In this document: positions 21,079 to 32,540 of the stretch, one piece after another
How positions within the stretch are numbered: position 1 is the first letter of the stretch
Layout of the letters: each line of letters starts with the position of its first letter
Assembly: GCA_051294375.1 (NCBI GenBank)
Contig: CM119270.1
Span: forward strand, 3,281,436-3,345,435
From: Paraspadella gotoi
Lineage: Eukaryota; Chaetognatha
Length of the DNA: 64,000 bases
Reading direction: 5' to 3'
Position numbers and translations under genes: made by a program
Notes under the pieces: model-generated
Database searches by the model: none
What the model was told of the DNA's origin: nothing
Seen by the model: the letters and a program-made list of their open reading frames with translations, nothing else

Positions 21079-21579
21079 TGACGATCGTTTCAGTCGTCAA
21101 CTTTCGTCGTCGTTCATCGTCGTCGACTGTTCGTCGGCGGAGCGAGATTCCACTTGGCAAAACCTGGAGGAATGTTGGAATCGTAGGAATGAATGATGTG
21201 ATTTTGTATGTTGATTTAATTATAGTCAACATAGCTTATTTATAGCGTGGAATGGGATTGCTTTATATTGGTTCTTCCTATGTATTTGTGATGCTAAGTG
21301 CAAAGTGGCATATAATAAACTACTATTACGGTAAAGCATACCACTTCATATGAGAGGAAAGCCAGGCAAAATGAACGAGAACGTTGATTAGATCTTATGA
21401 TTTAAAGTTTGCAGGTCCTAATAGTGTAAGCTGTGACCGTGGCATCGGTAGCTCATTCACAATGGCAAAATAAAACGCTGGGGTTGATAAGAATCGTTGG
21501 AAAGTGATTAAGTGTTCATTTATTCATTTATCAATTATCAATTTATCGCCAAGATTCGTGTCGCGTTACCAGCCTCGGA

Positions 21580-21925
21580 CACGTGACCGCGTGACCGACT
21601 TCGCGTTTTGCAAGTGCTTTGGGTCAGGGGACTATAACATGAGTCACGTGACCTGTCTCGCGTCATTCTAGCGCTCGGGTCACGTGACCAACACTCGTGT
21701 CAAGTCACTCCATTGGATCACGTTTTCCAAGTCCGTTGACTCCAAAGGTCACGTGACTGATGACTCGTGAAGTACCGGCCATGGGCCCGCTGGACCAGCG
21801 TTGGCGTCTCGTGATCGTTACTAAAGGCATCTGATTGGCCGAGGCATCAACGTGAACATCACTGTGACACGGACTGTCACGTGACCGGCCAAAGGGTCAC
21901 GCGATTCAGCCTCTCTCGTCACGTG
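21580..21925. promoter_or_regulatory. Homotypic cluster of CACGTG E-boxes
   Basis: Six CACGTG cores in 346 bp. Four are the full palindrome GTCACGTGAC (21643-21652, 21679-21688, 21748-21757, 21876-21885). The other two are ACACGTGAC (from 21579) and GTCACGTGTC (21918-21927). GTCACGTGAC is the sequence bound by bHLH-zip factors of the MITF/TFE and USF type. Flanks of the six sites differ, so it is not a simple tandem repeat. Function is inferred. Confidence 0.5.
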
Positions 21926-22204
21926 TCCGCCAAGGATCAACGATGACCCAAAGGTTTCAGCCTCTCTCGTCACGGACCTCGTCGCAGATTTAAACGTCGT
22001 TTCTCGCGTCGGCGCGATAATATAACGATGGAGTTTATCAAGAGAGACAGAGAAGGGGGGGAGGTGATGGGGTGGGGGTTGGGGTGGCGGTGGTGGTTGG
22101 TTGGGGTGGGGGTGGAGACAGAAGAAGTTTTATTGGAGACGGAGGTGTGGTGTGTGAATGTTGTCTTGTATTTCACATTTATTATATATTATATTATATT
22201 ATAT

Positions 22205-22517
22205 GAAATTGGTACAACCAATATAAAAATTATTCTTTAATTTAATAAATAAGCAATCTTGCCCCTGACTTTGGACAGGCTTTGGTGGTTTAAGGCCTCC
22301 ATCTCTCTGATAAGATAATGACATAGCAGGTCCCTGCAAGCTTTCAATCTAGACTCTCTCACAGTCTCGTTTATTCTCTTCCAGAGTACCTGGCTGTGAG
22401 AGGCTGTGAGAGAGACTAGATTAAAATCTTTGTTATTATTTTGTTAAAGGAATGAAGGACCCAAACACGACCCTTTCAAACGAATGAACAATTTTTTATG
22501 TGAGTTGTACCAATTTT
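22205..22517 (+). mobile_element. 313-bp MITE-like element
   Basis: Starts GAAATTGGTACAACCAATAT and ends ATGTGAGTTGTACCAATTTT, which are inverted repeats of each other. No coding. An inverted partial copy lies at 35725-35904 and short related ends at 40755-40822 and 48000-48062. Confidence 0.65.
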
Positions 22518-23425
22518 AAAATTTTCTCTTTTATAAAAGAGATTCAAAGACGTCTTCTCGCTCTCATCAAAACGAAAGAGAAAAAAAGGAAGAGAATTTT
22601 CTTCCTCTCATCTAGAGAGACTGACTGACTGATAGGGGAGTTGGCGAAGGAGATTTATGGCCTTCCTCCGCTCGGCCTTCTCACTCCATAAAATAATCCA
22701 GCGTCGAAGCGGCGGCGGCGGCGGCGCGCGGCGACAGCGGCGGCCGCTGCGATTATTAAACGTTTAAGGAAAACACGCGATGGCGAAAATAAAACGATAA
22801 TGGACTCGAGGTTCAATAATAAACAAATAAATGTAAACAAAAAAAAACAGTCTCGCTCTCTCCGTCTCGCTCTCTATATATCTCGCGGACGCTGATGGAG
22901 AGCGAGTTATACTCGCTCGTGAAAATGGAGGGAAATGAAAATTGACTGCGTATAAGTTTGGTTTTTTTTTTGTCGATAAAAGACGACGACGACGACGACT
23001 ATGAAACTTTTTTTTCCAGTGGAACAGCTGCGCTACTTTGGTGAGTGGAGAGGAATGAGGTATCGCCTGGTATTGAGCCCGCGTGTCCGCGTGGACGTAT
23101 TAAAATTAGTAAAACCGATAATAAACTTATGTATTCGTTCAATAAAGAAGCCATCTGACTTTGGTGGGTTAAAACTTAAAAGGACTCCATCCATCGAACA
23201 AGACAGAGCTTTTTAGGAAGATTCCTTATAGTTTAGTGAATACTTTAAATGGTTTAGTCAACTTTTGATAGTAATAGTTAATAACTTAATTTAGTTAAAA
23301 CCTGGTTAAATTTGTGTCAAAGCGCTGAACGCCGACGATTTTAATGATGTAGTGACAATCGGAAACGTCTGCTCCCTCACTATCTGTTTTTCTTTTTCTC
23401 CATCCTCCTTTTTTTCCTTTCCCCT

Positions 23426-23431
<6 letters not shown>

Positions 23432-23484
<53 letters not shown>
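23432..23484 (+). repeat. (CT)n microsatellite
   Basis: More than 25 CT dinucleotides, directly downstream (minus strand) of the stop codon of the Cys-rich gene. Confidence 0.95.
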
Positions 23485-23489
<5 letters not shown>

Positions 23490-23508
23490 CTCTTCTCTCT
23501 CTCTTCTC

Positions 23509-23678
23509 TCACACCTCTTCATTGGGATCCATCCTGTCGTTCTCGTCCACAATTCTGCCGAATCGGCAGGCGGTTCCATCGCTCGGACAAGGAACAAAAT
23601 GTCGCGATCTTTTGCCGCAGATGGAAACTCCAGATCGACGTACGTGGTTCTTCGGGCAGACGTCATCGTCAAGAATTT
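23509..23678 (-). CDS. Cys-rich gene, terminal exon
   Basis: Acceptor TTTTTTTAG|AA, phase 1 in, 56 codons including TGA at 23509-23511. Five cysteines. Confidence 0.55.
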
Positions 23679-25273
23679 CTAAAAAAAGAAACATATTTGA
23701 ATATTTGATACATGCTTTGAGATTTAAATTAAATGATATAATTATAATCACGTACGTTGACGCATTTTTCGTGCTCGAGACGCATTTATGACTTTGGCAT
23801 CCGCATTCGTCTAAAAACGTATTTAAAAATTACAAAAACAACTAAATAAAATACGAGAACAGCCGAACGAACAGAAATGACATTTTATTGCTTCAGGTTT
23901 TTCAAGACGATCCCCTTGTTTTTTGTTTTTTTTTTTGGTTTCACCCAAACAAAACAAAAAAAAAAACAAAACAAAAGACTCACCGAAGACGAGTCGCTCT
24001 GGTAACACCTTTTGTGCAGATCGAGCGACGCGTGACGCACGCAGCTGCGAGGCCCGTCCCGCCACCCGCGTTCAAAGGGGCAGGGCTTCTTCGAGAACGG
24101 AGTTCGAAACATCGAGACGCGCCCTCGACGGGGGTCGTAGTAATGGCCTGGAGCCCGGACGGAAGCGCTCGGGGGAACGGTAAGCCAGGAGCGGGGAAAC
24201 TGGGAAGATACGAGAAAGGGAGCTTAGTAAGTCATGATCGTCATGTCATCGTCATCGTCATCGTCATCGTCATGTCATCGTCATCACATCATCATCAAGC
24301 CCAAAAATATAATCGAATATTTATCTTTGGGCGAATCTGGGATCCTCTGGAAGCGCAAGCTTCGATCGACCTCTTGGGTACGCATTCTTGTAGATGTCCC
24401 ACAAGCTTTTTATTGAAGGTCACCTTCTGACAGGCATCGTCGCATCCTTGGGTGGGGGGAAGGTGAAGAACGGATTTTATTATTGAAAATTAACTCCAAA
24501 ACTTTTGACCCCTTTAATATCAAAATCTGGGCGAAAAATTATTATTTTCAAACGCAACGAAAAAGAACATAAATTGTTTTTCTCTGAACAATCTATCAGA
24601 GGCAGCCACTTGATAATCCTTCTCTGCGTTGCTATAGTTGTACTAATCTTATATCACTTGCGATTTAAATAAAACTTCAAAATAAAACATAGTATTGTAG
24701 AAGAGAAAGAGGTCAACCAGTCACCAGGCTTTTTCCGGTCTCCCTGAAAACTTACTTCGAACTTAGGCACGTTCCCTTGGTGAGCCTCGGCAGCCTGACT
24801 CCCAAAGCCCGTCTTCAGGTTGCGCGTCTTCTCTTTGACGTAAGAGCGACATCTTGGGTCCCTCGACGCGCAGACTTGATCGGGAGGGCGGGGCGGGCAG
24901 GTGAGACAAGCGTACACTTCACAACCGCAGCAGTCGGTTCCTTCGCCGGGTAGGTGTACCCTAGTGGAGAAGGGTGAAAAAGGTTTTATCTGAGAAAGCG
25001 ATCTCTCTCTCTCTCTTTCTTTCTCTTTCTATTATTCTTCCTGTCTCCTCTCTCACAAAATTTAAACTTACCGTAACCAACTATGGCGTTCCCGTCTTCA
25101 GCTCGCAGATCCAACGGATCCGAAGGCGGGCACAGCCCCATCGCAAAACACTTGTAGCCTCGCAGGCACTCGCAGTGGGGCGCGCTTCTCTCGTACATCG
25201 GGCCTCCATCGTTCGACGAGGCACTGGGCGGTGTGGTCGAGGGGTGGGGGCCGTCCACAGACGACGGAACAGT
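23509..25273 (-). CDS. Cysteine-rich protein of unknown family (exons 25072-25273, 24756-24960, 23984-24147, 23509-23678)
   Basis: Four GC-rich minus-strand exons, each with good splice sites and one clearly best frame. Exon a: SAPHCECLRGYKCFAMGLCP. Exon b: GEGTDCCGCEVYACLTCPPR, then DQVCASRDPRCRSYVKEKTR. Exon c: HYYDPRRGRVSMFRTPFSKK, then PCPFERGWRDGPRSCVRH and DLHKRCYQSD. Exon d: DDDVCPKNHVRRSGVSICGK, then HFVPCPSDGTACRF, ending MDPNEEV and TGA. Cysteine density suggests a secreted or extracellular protein. The frames do not chain: exit/entry phases are 1/2, 0/1 and 0/1 at the three junctions. Either the consensus has indels, or other exons or alternative sites exist. I do not recognise the fold and see no start or signal peptide. 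Confidence 0.5.
23984..24147 (-). CDS. Cys-rich gene, exon c
   Basis: Acceptor CCGGGCTCCAG, donor TCG|GTGAGT. The frame with HYYDPRRG and PCPFERGW has the GC-ending codons. A second open frame (AITTTPVEGAS) would match the upstream phase but looks less like protein. Confidence 0.5.
24756..24960 (-). CDS. Cys-rich gene, exon b
   Basis: Acceptor CTCCACTAG, donor GAA|GTAAGT. 68 codons with eight Cys, including the run DCCGCEVYACLTC. Confidence 0.55.
25072..25273 (-). CDS. Cys-rich gene, exon a
   Basis: A strong pyrimidine tract (CTTCTCTCACTCCCGCCTCC) precedes the acceptor GAG. Phase 0 in, 1 out. Starts TVPSSVDGPHPSTTPP, then four Cys in HCECLRGYKCFAMGLC. Confidence 0.5.
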
Positions 25274-25870
25274 CTCGGGGAGGCGGGAGTGAGAGAAGCA
25301 AACCTTTGGTCGAAATCTCGGTTTATGGCGGTAAAGCAGGCGCTTCCTTTAGTTTTCTTAAGAGAGGAAGGAGAAAAGATCACAAACTTTTGCTACAACA
25401 ACTTTGTTACTTTTTTTTAAATGCAACGACAATTGAACTAACGCGGAAAGATCACCAAAAGTAAGCGCGTTTGTAAAAATCTCCCATCGTTCTCCGTTGG
25501 CTGGAAAAATGATGCATGGACGATAAATACCAATTATATCCATTCAATGAAACGAATCGAATTAATTATGATTTTTTATTCAACGTTTTTGTTTTTTTTT
25601 TTAAACGCTTTCTATTATACCTTGACCGGAAGCCTTTGAGAGACAAAAAGTAACACACACAACGCGACGTGGCGAAGTATTTTTCTTTCCGATGTTTCCT
25701 CATCCTAGGGCGGGGTTTATGCTTTTTTTTGCACAATAGTGAATTAATCGGCATTGTTTAATGTTTACGGATGAAGATATTTATTGGTCTATCATTTTTC
25801 TACTTTTTCTCACTTATCATTGGTTCTCTAACTCTGCCCTGCACGATAGCCTCGGAGGTGTTATTCAACC
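25274..25870. other. AT-rich flank of the Cys-rich gene
   Basis: No exon recognised. An open frame starting at 25771 begins like a signal peptide (MKIFIGLSFFYFFSLIIG) but runs straight into the satellite at 25.88 kb. Confidence 0.4.
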
Positions 25871-25879
25871 ATGAACATA

Positions 25880-26225
25880 AGTGTTTTTCAAACTTGGGCA
25901 AAATTTTTTTTCAACTTGGCAAATTTTTTCAACTTGCATTATGTTTTCAACTTGGCATACTGTTTCAACTTGCATAATTTTTTCAACTGCATAATTTTTT
26001 CAACTTGCATAATTTTTTCAATTTGCATAATTTTTTTTACTTGCATAATTTTTTTCAATTTGCATAATTTTTGGGACTTGCATAATTTTTTCAACTTGCA
26101 TTATTTTTTCAACTTGCTTAATTTTTCAACTTGGCTTAATTTTTTCACATTTGTATAATTTTAACTTGCATAATTTTTTCAACTTTATATTTTTTTAACT
26201 TGAAGCTTTTTTCGATTTTTAACTA
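25880..26225. repeat. CAACTTGCATAATTTTTT satellite, array 1
   Basis: About 17 degenerate copies of an 18-bp unit. Its order of variants (GGCAAAATTTT, GGCAAATTTT, GCATTATGTTTTC, GGCATACTGTTTC) and its end (TTTTTAACTTGAAGC) are the same as in the array at 33356-33690, so one locus is a copy of the other. Confidence 0.85.
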
Positions 26226-27430
26226 TCTAGTTTATCAAGTTCCATCTAGTAGGCAGTGAGAAGCTAAAATGTGTTCCATTTTATTTGTTTTTGATATCGA
26301 TCAAATATTTTTTTTTGTTTACTTTTCCATTTAATTATGATTTACTGCATATGCAATTAGATTATAGTACTTTTCATTAATTTTTTTAATAGTAAGGACT
26401 GGCGAATCAATACTTTAAGATTTTTATTAATCAATTCTTCTTTCAGTCGATGTTTGTTAGATTTTTATTCAATCTTTTCTTTCACTCGGATTTCTTATTT
26501 TTTCTGCACTTAGCAATCTTTTTTATGGGAGTCTCGTTTCAAAAGCGTATTTATCTTTTATTTCAATTTAATTCATGTTTTATTTGCCTATTTATTTCAT
26601 ATTTTTCATTTTATACACGATAATATAATCTCATTCATTTTCAATAATATGCAAATAGTTAGGTTTTCAACTCAATTTTGAACTAGATAACAAAAGTCTT
26701 GTCTTATTTTATTGAAAAAAAAAGTAGAAAGTAATTTATGCTTAATCACACACTAACAAACAATTTTATTCGTATCACGTCTAAATATTGTTTGCCAGAG
26801 TCTCTCTTTGTTCTCTCTCTGTGTTGTCTTTTCTCTCTCTGTGTGTCCTCTCTCCGATTCTCTGTGTGTCCCGATAAAGCGACACTATTTTCAATAATCA
26901 AAGGTCAAAAATTAATCCCTATTAACAAAATATATAGTGAAAAATACTCAGTTAACGACTATGATATTTTTCAATTTAAAATATTTTTTTACTTATCAAA
27001 ATATCTTTATTTCTCATTTAAAATAATTGTAATCTTGATGAATTTTAGATTGTTCTTTTTTTAGGAAGAAACCCAGCACTGAGGTCAAATTCTTATATTT
27101 GCATATCTTAAAATTTATAAATATTCACCATAAAATATATTTTATTAAAAAGATAAAAATGTTAAATATATAGCACTAAATTATTCTTATAATTTAATAA
27201 TAGTACAAATTAATCAAATAAAAAAAAATGTGTTAATTGAACATCCTTTTCTCGCTCCTATTTTAGGTATAATTTGCCAATATGGGCCGACCGGTCAAAG
27301 TTACAGTAATAAAATTAAATACAAACAAAAATTTTTTAGTAATACATGCAATTAAATTTCTTCCGCGCAACTGCCGTTATATATAGCAACATATCGCAGA
27401 AGCTCAATGTGACATTGCATGCATAAGATA
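26226..27430. other. AT-rich DNA, no gene seen
   Basis: A/T-rich throughout with a short CTCTGTGTG tract near 26800-26870. Confidence 0.5.
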
Positions 27431-27439
27431 TATCACTTT

Positions 27440-28910
27440 TTTCAAACATCACGAAATCTCGGATGTAATTTTGGGATTTTGTATCGAGAATAAATGCAAT
27501 AATAATTTTTTAGAAGAAAAAATAAGTCAGAATTCTTTCAGAAAGAACGATCAGCAAGAATCGTAAAGAGAGAAAGAGACAGAAAGAAGAGAGAGAAGAG
27601 GAGGCATATACTTGAACTCCGCGGACTCCAATTTTGGTCACTATTTGTTTTCCGGCTCCGGCTTTTGTTTCTCCTCCGTCCGCGGCTCAGGTGGAGACCC
27701 TGACCCGAACCTGACCCCGACCCTCTCGCCGCGGCATCCGGCCTTTAATGATCAGAGTCCCGCTATACGACGGAGCTTAAAAGTCGCGATCAAGACTCTT
27801 TTCTTCTCTTTCTTTAATTAAAAAATATAAGAAAGATAAAAATATAGATAGTAAAGAAAATTAACAAAAATAAAAAAGAGAAAGAAAAAATAAAGACGAA
27901 GAAAACAGAAAAAAAACAACTTCAAATTAACAATTAACATTGGCGCTGAAGAATCGTATGTGAGTTCAAAACATCTCTGTTTCATTATGAAATTACATGT
28001 TGTTGTATCTCTTTTTAAAAACACTTTTAAATCAATTCACAACGAAAAATTATAATGTATTCCTCAAAAACAACGAAAAGAAAACACGTAATCCAAAAAA
28101 TTAAGTAAAAACAAAAGAAACCTTACGTCGCGACCAACGATCTCCGGACGTAAGTCCCTATGGATTCGTGATTCTCTCCTGATCAGAGATAATTCGACCC
28201 AAAGTCCCGGACGGCAAAGATTGGCCGGCGACGTGGCCGCATGGTGGACACAGGCTCGGTACCGACATGGCTTCCTGAGAGAGAGAGAGAGAGAAGAAAG
28301 ATAGCTAGACACCTGCAGGCGACTCGTTTACTCGATCGCCAAGTTACGGTGGTGAAAAAAAAGTGACACAAAAAAAAAAAATAGGAGAGAGAGGGGGAGA
28401 GAGAAAAAGAAGTGACCAAAAGACGCTGCGAGGCGAACTGTTAAGTTATTCTTCACCTTTTTCTAAAAATGTTCAGGAAAACTCGATGTAAATTTGGGAT
28501 TTTGTATTGAAAAAAAGCGCCGAATAACTGGCATCATAAAGTCTTTTAGAAGAAAAAAATAATCAGAATTTTTCAAAAAACGAACGATCACCGCAAAGAG
28601 ATCGTAAAGAGAGAAAGAGACAGAAAGAGACAAGAAGAGAGAGAGAGAGAAAAAAGCTGAAACAGACGCTGCAGAAGGACTCGTTTACTCGTCGCAAGTG
28701 ACGTGGTGAAAAAAAAGGGATTAAAAAAAACCAAGGAGAGAGAGAAAGAGAGAGAGAGAGCGAACTCGTTTATCTCTCGCGTAGTATGGTGGTGAAAAAA
28801 ATTTATATTTTTTTTAAGAGAGAGCGAGAGAGAGAGTTTGCCGCCAACGATATGCAATATTAGGTCAACTCTCTTTCTAACATAGTATCCGTTGCGTCGC
28901 ACTCGCTATT
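27440..28910. repeat. GA-rich dispersed repeat, two direct copies
   Basis: 27465-27600 and 28488-28640 share TTGGGATTTTGTATxGAxAA, TTTTAGAAGAAAAAATAA and the GATCGTAAAGAGAGAAAGAG-type block. An inverted partial copy (GAAAAATTCTGATTTATTTT) is at 53430-53520. GA microsatellites (28276-28292, 28737-28760, 28820-28835) follow. Confidence 0.6.
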
Positions 28911-29094
28911 AAGATAAAAAAATTTCTAAGTCCCTTCAGGCGAAAGGGGCCTGTTACCTTAGAGAAAAAATAGCCTAAAAAAGAGTCAAGGGCTAGACTC
29001 GCGCTCCGACGAGTTTAATTATCTTTAAAATGAAAAATATAATATACAATATAAATACTTCATTAAAAAATTAAACACGATTAACAAAAACGCA

Positions 29095-29345
29095 CGTATG
29101 GAGGACGCTTGTCACGTGGGTCATGTCTCTGGCCACCCGTGAACCGGTGGTTGTTTAGCCACTGACCTTACCTGAGGACACTGGGCCGCTTTGCTTTAAA
29201 GCGGACAAGCCCGATGGTACAACAACTCGAAATCTCTGTTATCTTTCGTTCAGCCGTTTATTAACTGTTAACTGTTTAATTCTTGTCATTGTTTAAATGT
29301 ACCGGTTAAACCTGTCTCCTTATCTTAATTATCAGTCGCCCATAA
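29095..29345 (+). repeat. 5' LTR
   Basis: Starts CGTATGGAGGACGC, followed by the putative primer-binding site at 29347. Confidence 0.65.
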
Positions 29346-30800
29346 ATGGTGATGTGCCCGACGAATACGAATTAATCACGCACCTTCGAAATCAACTTTT
29401 TAAAATTCCAACCAATAAACCTCAAACCCCGAAACAACTTCGTCTCCTCAACGATTTTCGCTCCTAACGTTTGTCCTAATGTCCTAAATGTCCCAAAATA
29501 AACTTTTTATCCCGTTCACAGCCCCTTCAATTGAACGTGAAATTGTTTTAACCTACAAACCCAAACCTCCAGCTCGATAAAGAAAATAAAAAAACAATTC
29601 TGTTGTCTATCGAATCTGTTTTTCCTTCTCCAACTTCCCCCCTTATTTTTTCCCAAACTTATGTATATCCAAAATCTAAAAATACGTCTACCATCGATCC
29701 CTTTATTTTCCTTTAAACTTTCCCTTACCCACTTGTTCTGGTTCTTTCTTAAAAAATGGCGACAGTAAACTTTCGCAAAACATCTTTCAAAGAAATCATC
29801 GAGAAATCTTCATCGCCGATCTCGTATCTCAACCGCCGCCCTATGAGGATTCCGCCCCAAAATGACGAGTATGAATTTCTTTGCAAACCCCGCCTTTTGC
29901 TACACCGACACCCTTTCTAAAGAAGTCTCCTCAAGAGGAAATCCTGAGCTGTTCGTCAACAATCAACTGCAAAAGGAGACTGGTTTTCCGACTCCCTGCT
30001 CTCTTACGACTTTATCATTTGGCCCTCCCACTTCGTCTGGCGCAACAAACTATAACAATTGCCCTCAGTCGATATGACGCAAACAGAACTACCTTATTAT
30101 ACTTCTTTGAGACAAGACAATACTGACTTCTTTTGACAACGATGCGAGCGACTTGTTGAATTTTAATGAACAAATCAAACATTGAAACTACAACTGTCAA
30201 TGTCTTCAGCAATGCAAGCCTCCGACAACCACATTATGCCTGCAACAACAATCAAAACACACAACTAGCTATCTCAGCACACACGAAATGGTCAAAGAGG
30301 AATAGATAAGACAACTAAAAGAAATGATGGGCGATTAGCAAGGGCCATACGCGCCTACTTGCAAACTCCGCTATAACAACTGCGACTACGCCATTAACTC
30401 TGCCATCCCCCGGCAATCTGAGGCATCTACTGTGCCACCTGTCAAGTCATAAAGAGTGATGACAAGTCGCTTCTCGGCGCCAAAATCGAATTCTCTTTCT
30501 GCAAAGGTTGTTTCCTTCAACGCCCGCTCTATATTCCGCCTCATAGACGTCGGACGCCTATCTTTCCCAGCCGCACTTGCTTAAGGGCGAACGCACTGCT
30601 CCAAAGCCGCGGCTTCTGCCTTCAAACCCACACCACAGTGATGAATTAAGGTTTTGAGCCCATAGTGGTTATCAACCAAGAAGCTGGTGCGCATCTCGGG
30701 CGCTAACTTCCGCAACGCATGCCAACGACAACGGAAATAATGCCGTCCTCCATCCTTCTTATCATCCACACCAACTGACTAGGAGTGGCTTGGGGGGGGA

Positions 30801-31056
30801 TGTATTGAGGACTCTTAGGTCACGTGGTCATGTCTCTGGCCACGTGTACGGTGGTGTTAGAACCACTGCACCTTACGCTGAGGAAACTTGCGCTTTTGGT
30901 TTAAAGCGGACAAGCTCACGATGGTATCACAACTCGAAATCTCTGTATTACTTTCTCGTTCACGTTTATTAATGTTAATGATTTTAATTCCTTGTAATTG
31001 GTATAAATTATCCCGTTTAAACTGTCTCCTTCATCTTAATTATTTCGTCGCCATCA
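30801..31056 (+). repeat. 3' LTR
   Basis: Starts TGTATTGAGGACTC right after the polypurine tract and ends near GTCGCCATCA. Confidence 0.65.
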
Positions 31057-32318
31057 GCAACGGATTATTAATACAATCTCTAAAAACTGTTTTTTACTTT
31101 AAAAACGCCGTAAGCGTTAAAACCGAACAACTTAATTCTTTCCTGCCGACCGGGCCGTCGCACAAAAAATTAAAACAATTCTGGCCCCGATTCTTTAAGA
31201 TAGAAATGTTGCCGTATAGAACGGACGCAGACTGGTTGCTGGCCGCGGTTACGGACGCAGGACCAGATCAAAAATTAAATTAGTCTGGCCGTGAGTACGG
31301 CGCAGAACGAAAACGAAAAAATCTAAGAAAGCACTAACCTATAGAGTCCCGTTTTTTCGTCAACGTCGTCAGATGAACTTCGGAGAGAACCACTGAACCC
31401 CTGACGAACTGATGAAAAAAACAAATTAAGAAATAAACTAATTAGTACTTTACAAGTGTGCGAAAAATGCAGATTAAAAATCAGCCTAGGTAATTTATAA
31501 TCAGAAGGTACATCATCTTATCATAACACATCGTATATGTTTAGGATGCCTGGACTGAGAAAAATAACTCCGACTGATACAATCGCGTAAATATTACTAC
31601 TTATGTCCACATAAAGAGTAATCATGTGAGATCAACCACCTATTTACAACAGCTTCGTGGTTTGTAAATAAACATCATTAATTAATTAATTAATTATTCT
31701 TTTTTTTTCTATTTCTATTTTTATTAATTAAGTTTAATTTTAACATGAAATGATATACTTATTTTTTTTCCTATTAAATTAATTAATTATTTATATCTAT
31801 TATATTATATTCTTTTTTTTCTATTCTTCTTATTTTATATTTTCTATTTTGTTTGAAGAGGCAGGTGCAAGTGAAAATCTAGTAGGGTGCAGCACAGAAG
31901 AGCATGATGTTCCTTTGTCTTACCAAAAGCCTGCTTTGTAAAGCCCTCTAGTAAGAAATAGGCGTGAAATACAAAGAAGATGTTATGGAACTGTTCTTTG
32001 TTTCGGAAAATGCTTCCTTTTGTTTCGTTGGACATCTGTTTTATTAAGACCAAAACAGGCAAAAAATTTTGCTATTTGTGTAAGCGGATGCAAGTGAAGA
32101 TCTAGTGGTCAGACATAAGAGCAATTTCTATAGAAATAAAGGGAAAATGCTCATAGTAGAAAAAGTAGAGACAAATCTCGTAGTAGGTAGCAAAAGTAAG
32201 GAAGAGGAAAAAAAAAAAAATTGGAAAAAAAACAGGGGGGGAGCGCCAAAATTGTCAAATTTTGGGGTAAGTAAACGCTACAACGGATTTACGATTTAGG
32301 CGATGAGAGAGAGGGGAA

Positions 32319-32379
<61 letters not shown>

Positions 32380-32540
32380 AGAGAGAGGAGTGAGAATAGT
32401 CTTGACAGAAAGATAGAGAAGACAGAGTCTGGCAGCTAGAGATAGTCTAATAGCTTTCGCAAAAGTTAGAAAAAAATCGGTAAGGACTCTTCGTTTTGAT
32501 TGTGTCGTTTCACGTTCCGACCGACTTTTTCCCCCGACAG
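31057..32540. other. Intergenic DNA with GA repeats
   Basis: Two related 25-bp words, GCAGGTGCAAGTGAAAATCT (about 31861) and GCGGATGCAAGTGAAGATCT (about 32085), suggest a short duplication. GA microsatellite at 32310-32376. No gene supported. Confidence 0.45.

Larger units (their letters stand above)
19518..23500. other. Region with no firm gene: A-rich tracts, E-box cluster, MITE
   Basis: Holds CTAACC-rich DNA (19700-19970, perhaps a decayed MITE), A/T-homopolymer DNA (20040-20580), the CACGTG cluster (21580-21925), a MITE (22205-22517), and a GC-rich (GCG)n patch at 22708-22750. A CT microsatellite lies at 23432-23484. Weak exon candidates are listed separately. Confidence 0.5.
29095..31056 (+). 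mobile_element. Degenerate, short (non-autonomous) LTR retrotransposon
   Basis: Two ~250-bp direct repeats (29095-29345 and 30801-31056) share GGTCATGTCTCTGGCCAC-like sequence, TTTAAAGCGGACAAGC, CAACTCGAAATCTCTGT and the end TCTTAATTAT..GTCGCC. Just inside the 5' copy is TGGTGATGTGCCCGAC (29347-29362), placed like a tRNA primer-binding site. Just before the 3' copy is GGCTTGGGGGGGGA, a polypurine tract, followed by TGTATTGAGG. The 1.45-kb interior has only broken frames (for example SDSLLSYDFIIWPSHFVW near 29990-30045) and is too short for a full gag-pol. The two LTRs differ by many indels, so the insertion is old or the consensus is noisy. Confidence 0.7.

Noticed and set aside
25771-26158. 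Open frame starting with a signal-peptide-like segment
   Set aside because: It runs directly into satellite sequence and has no splice sites or homologous feature. The hydrophobic start is expected in T-rich DNA.
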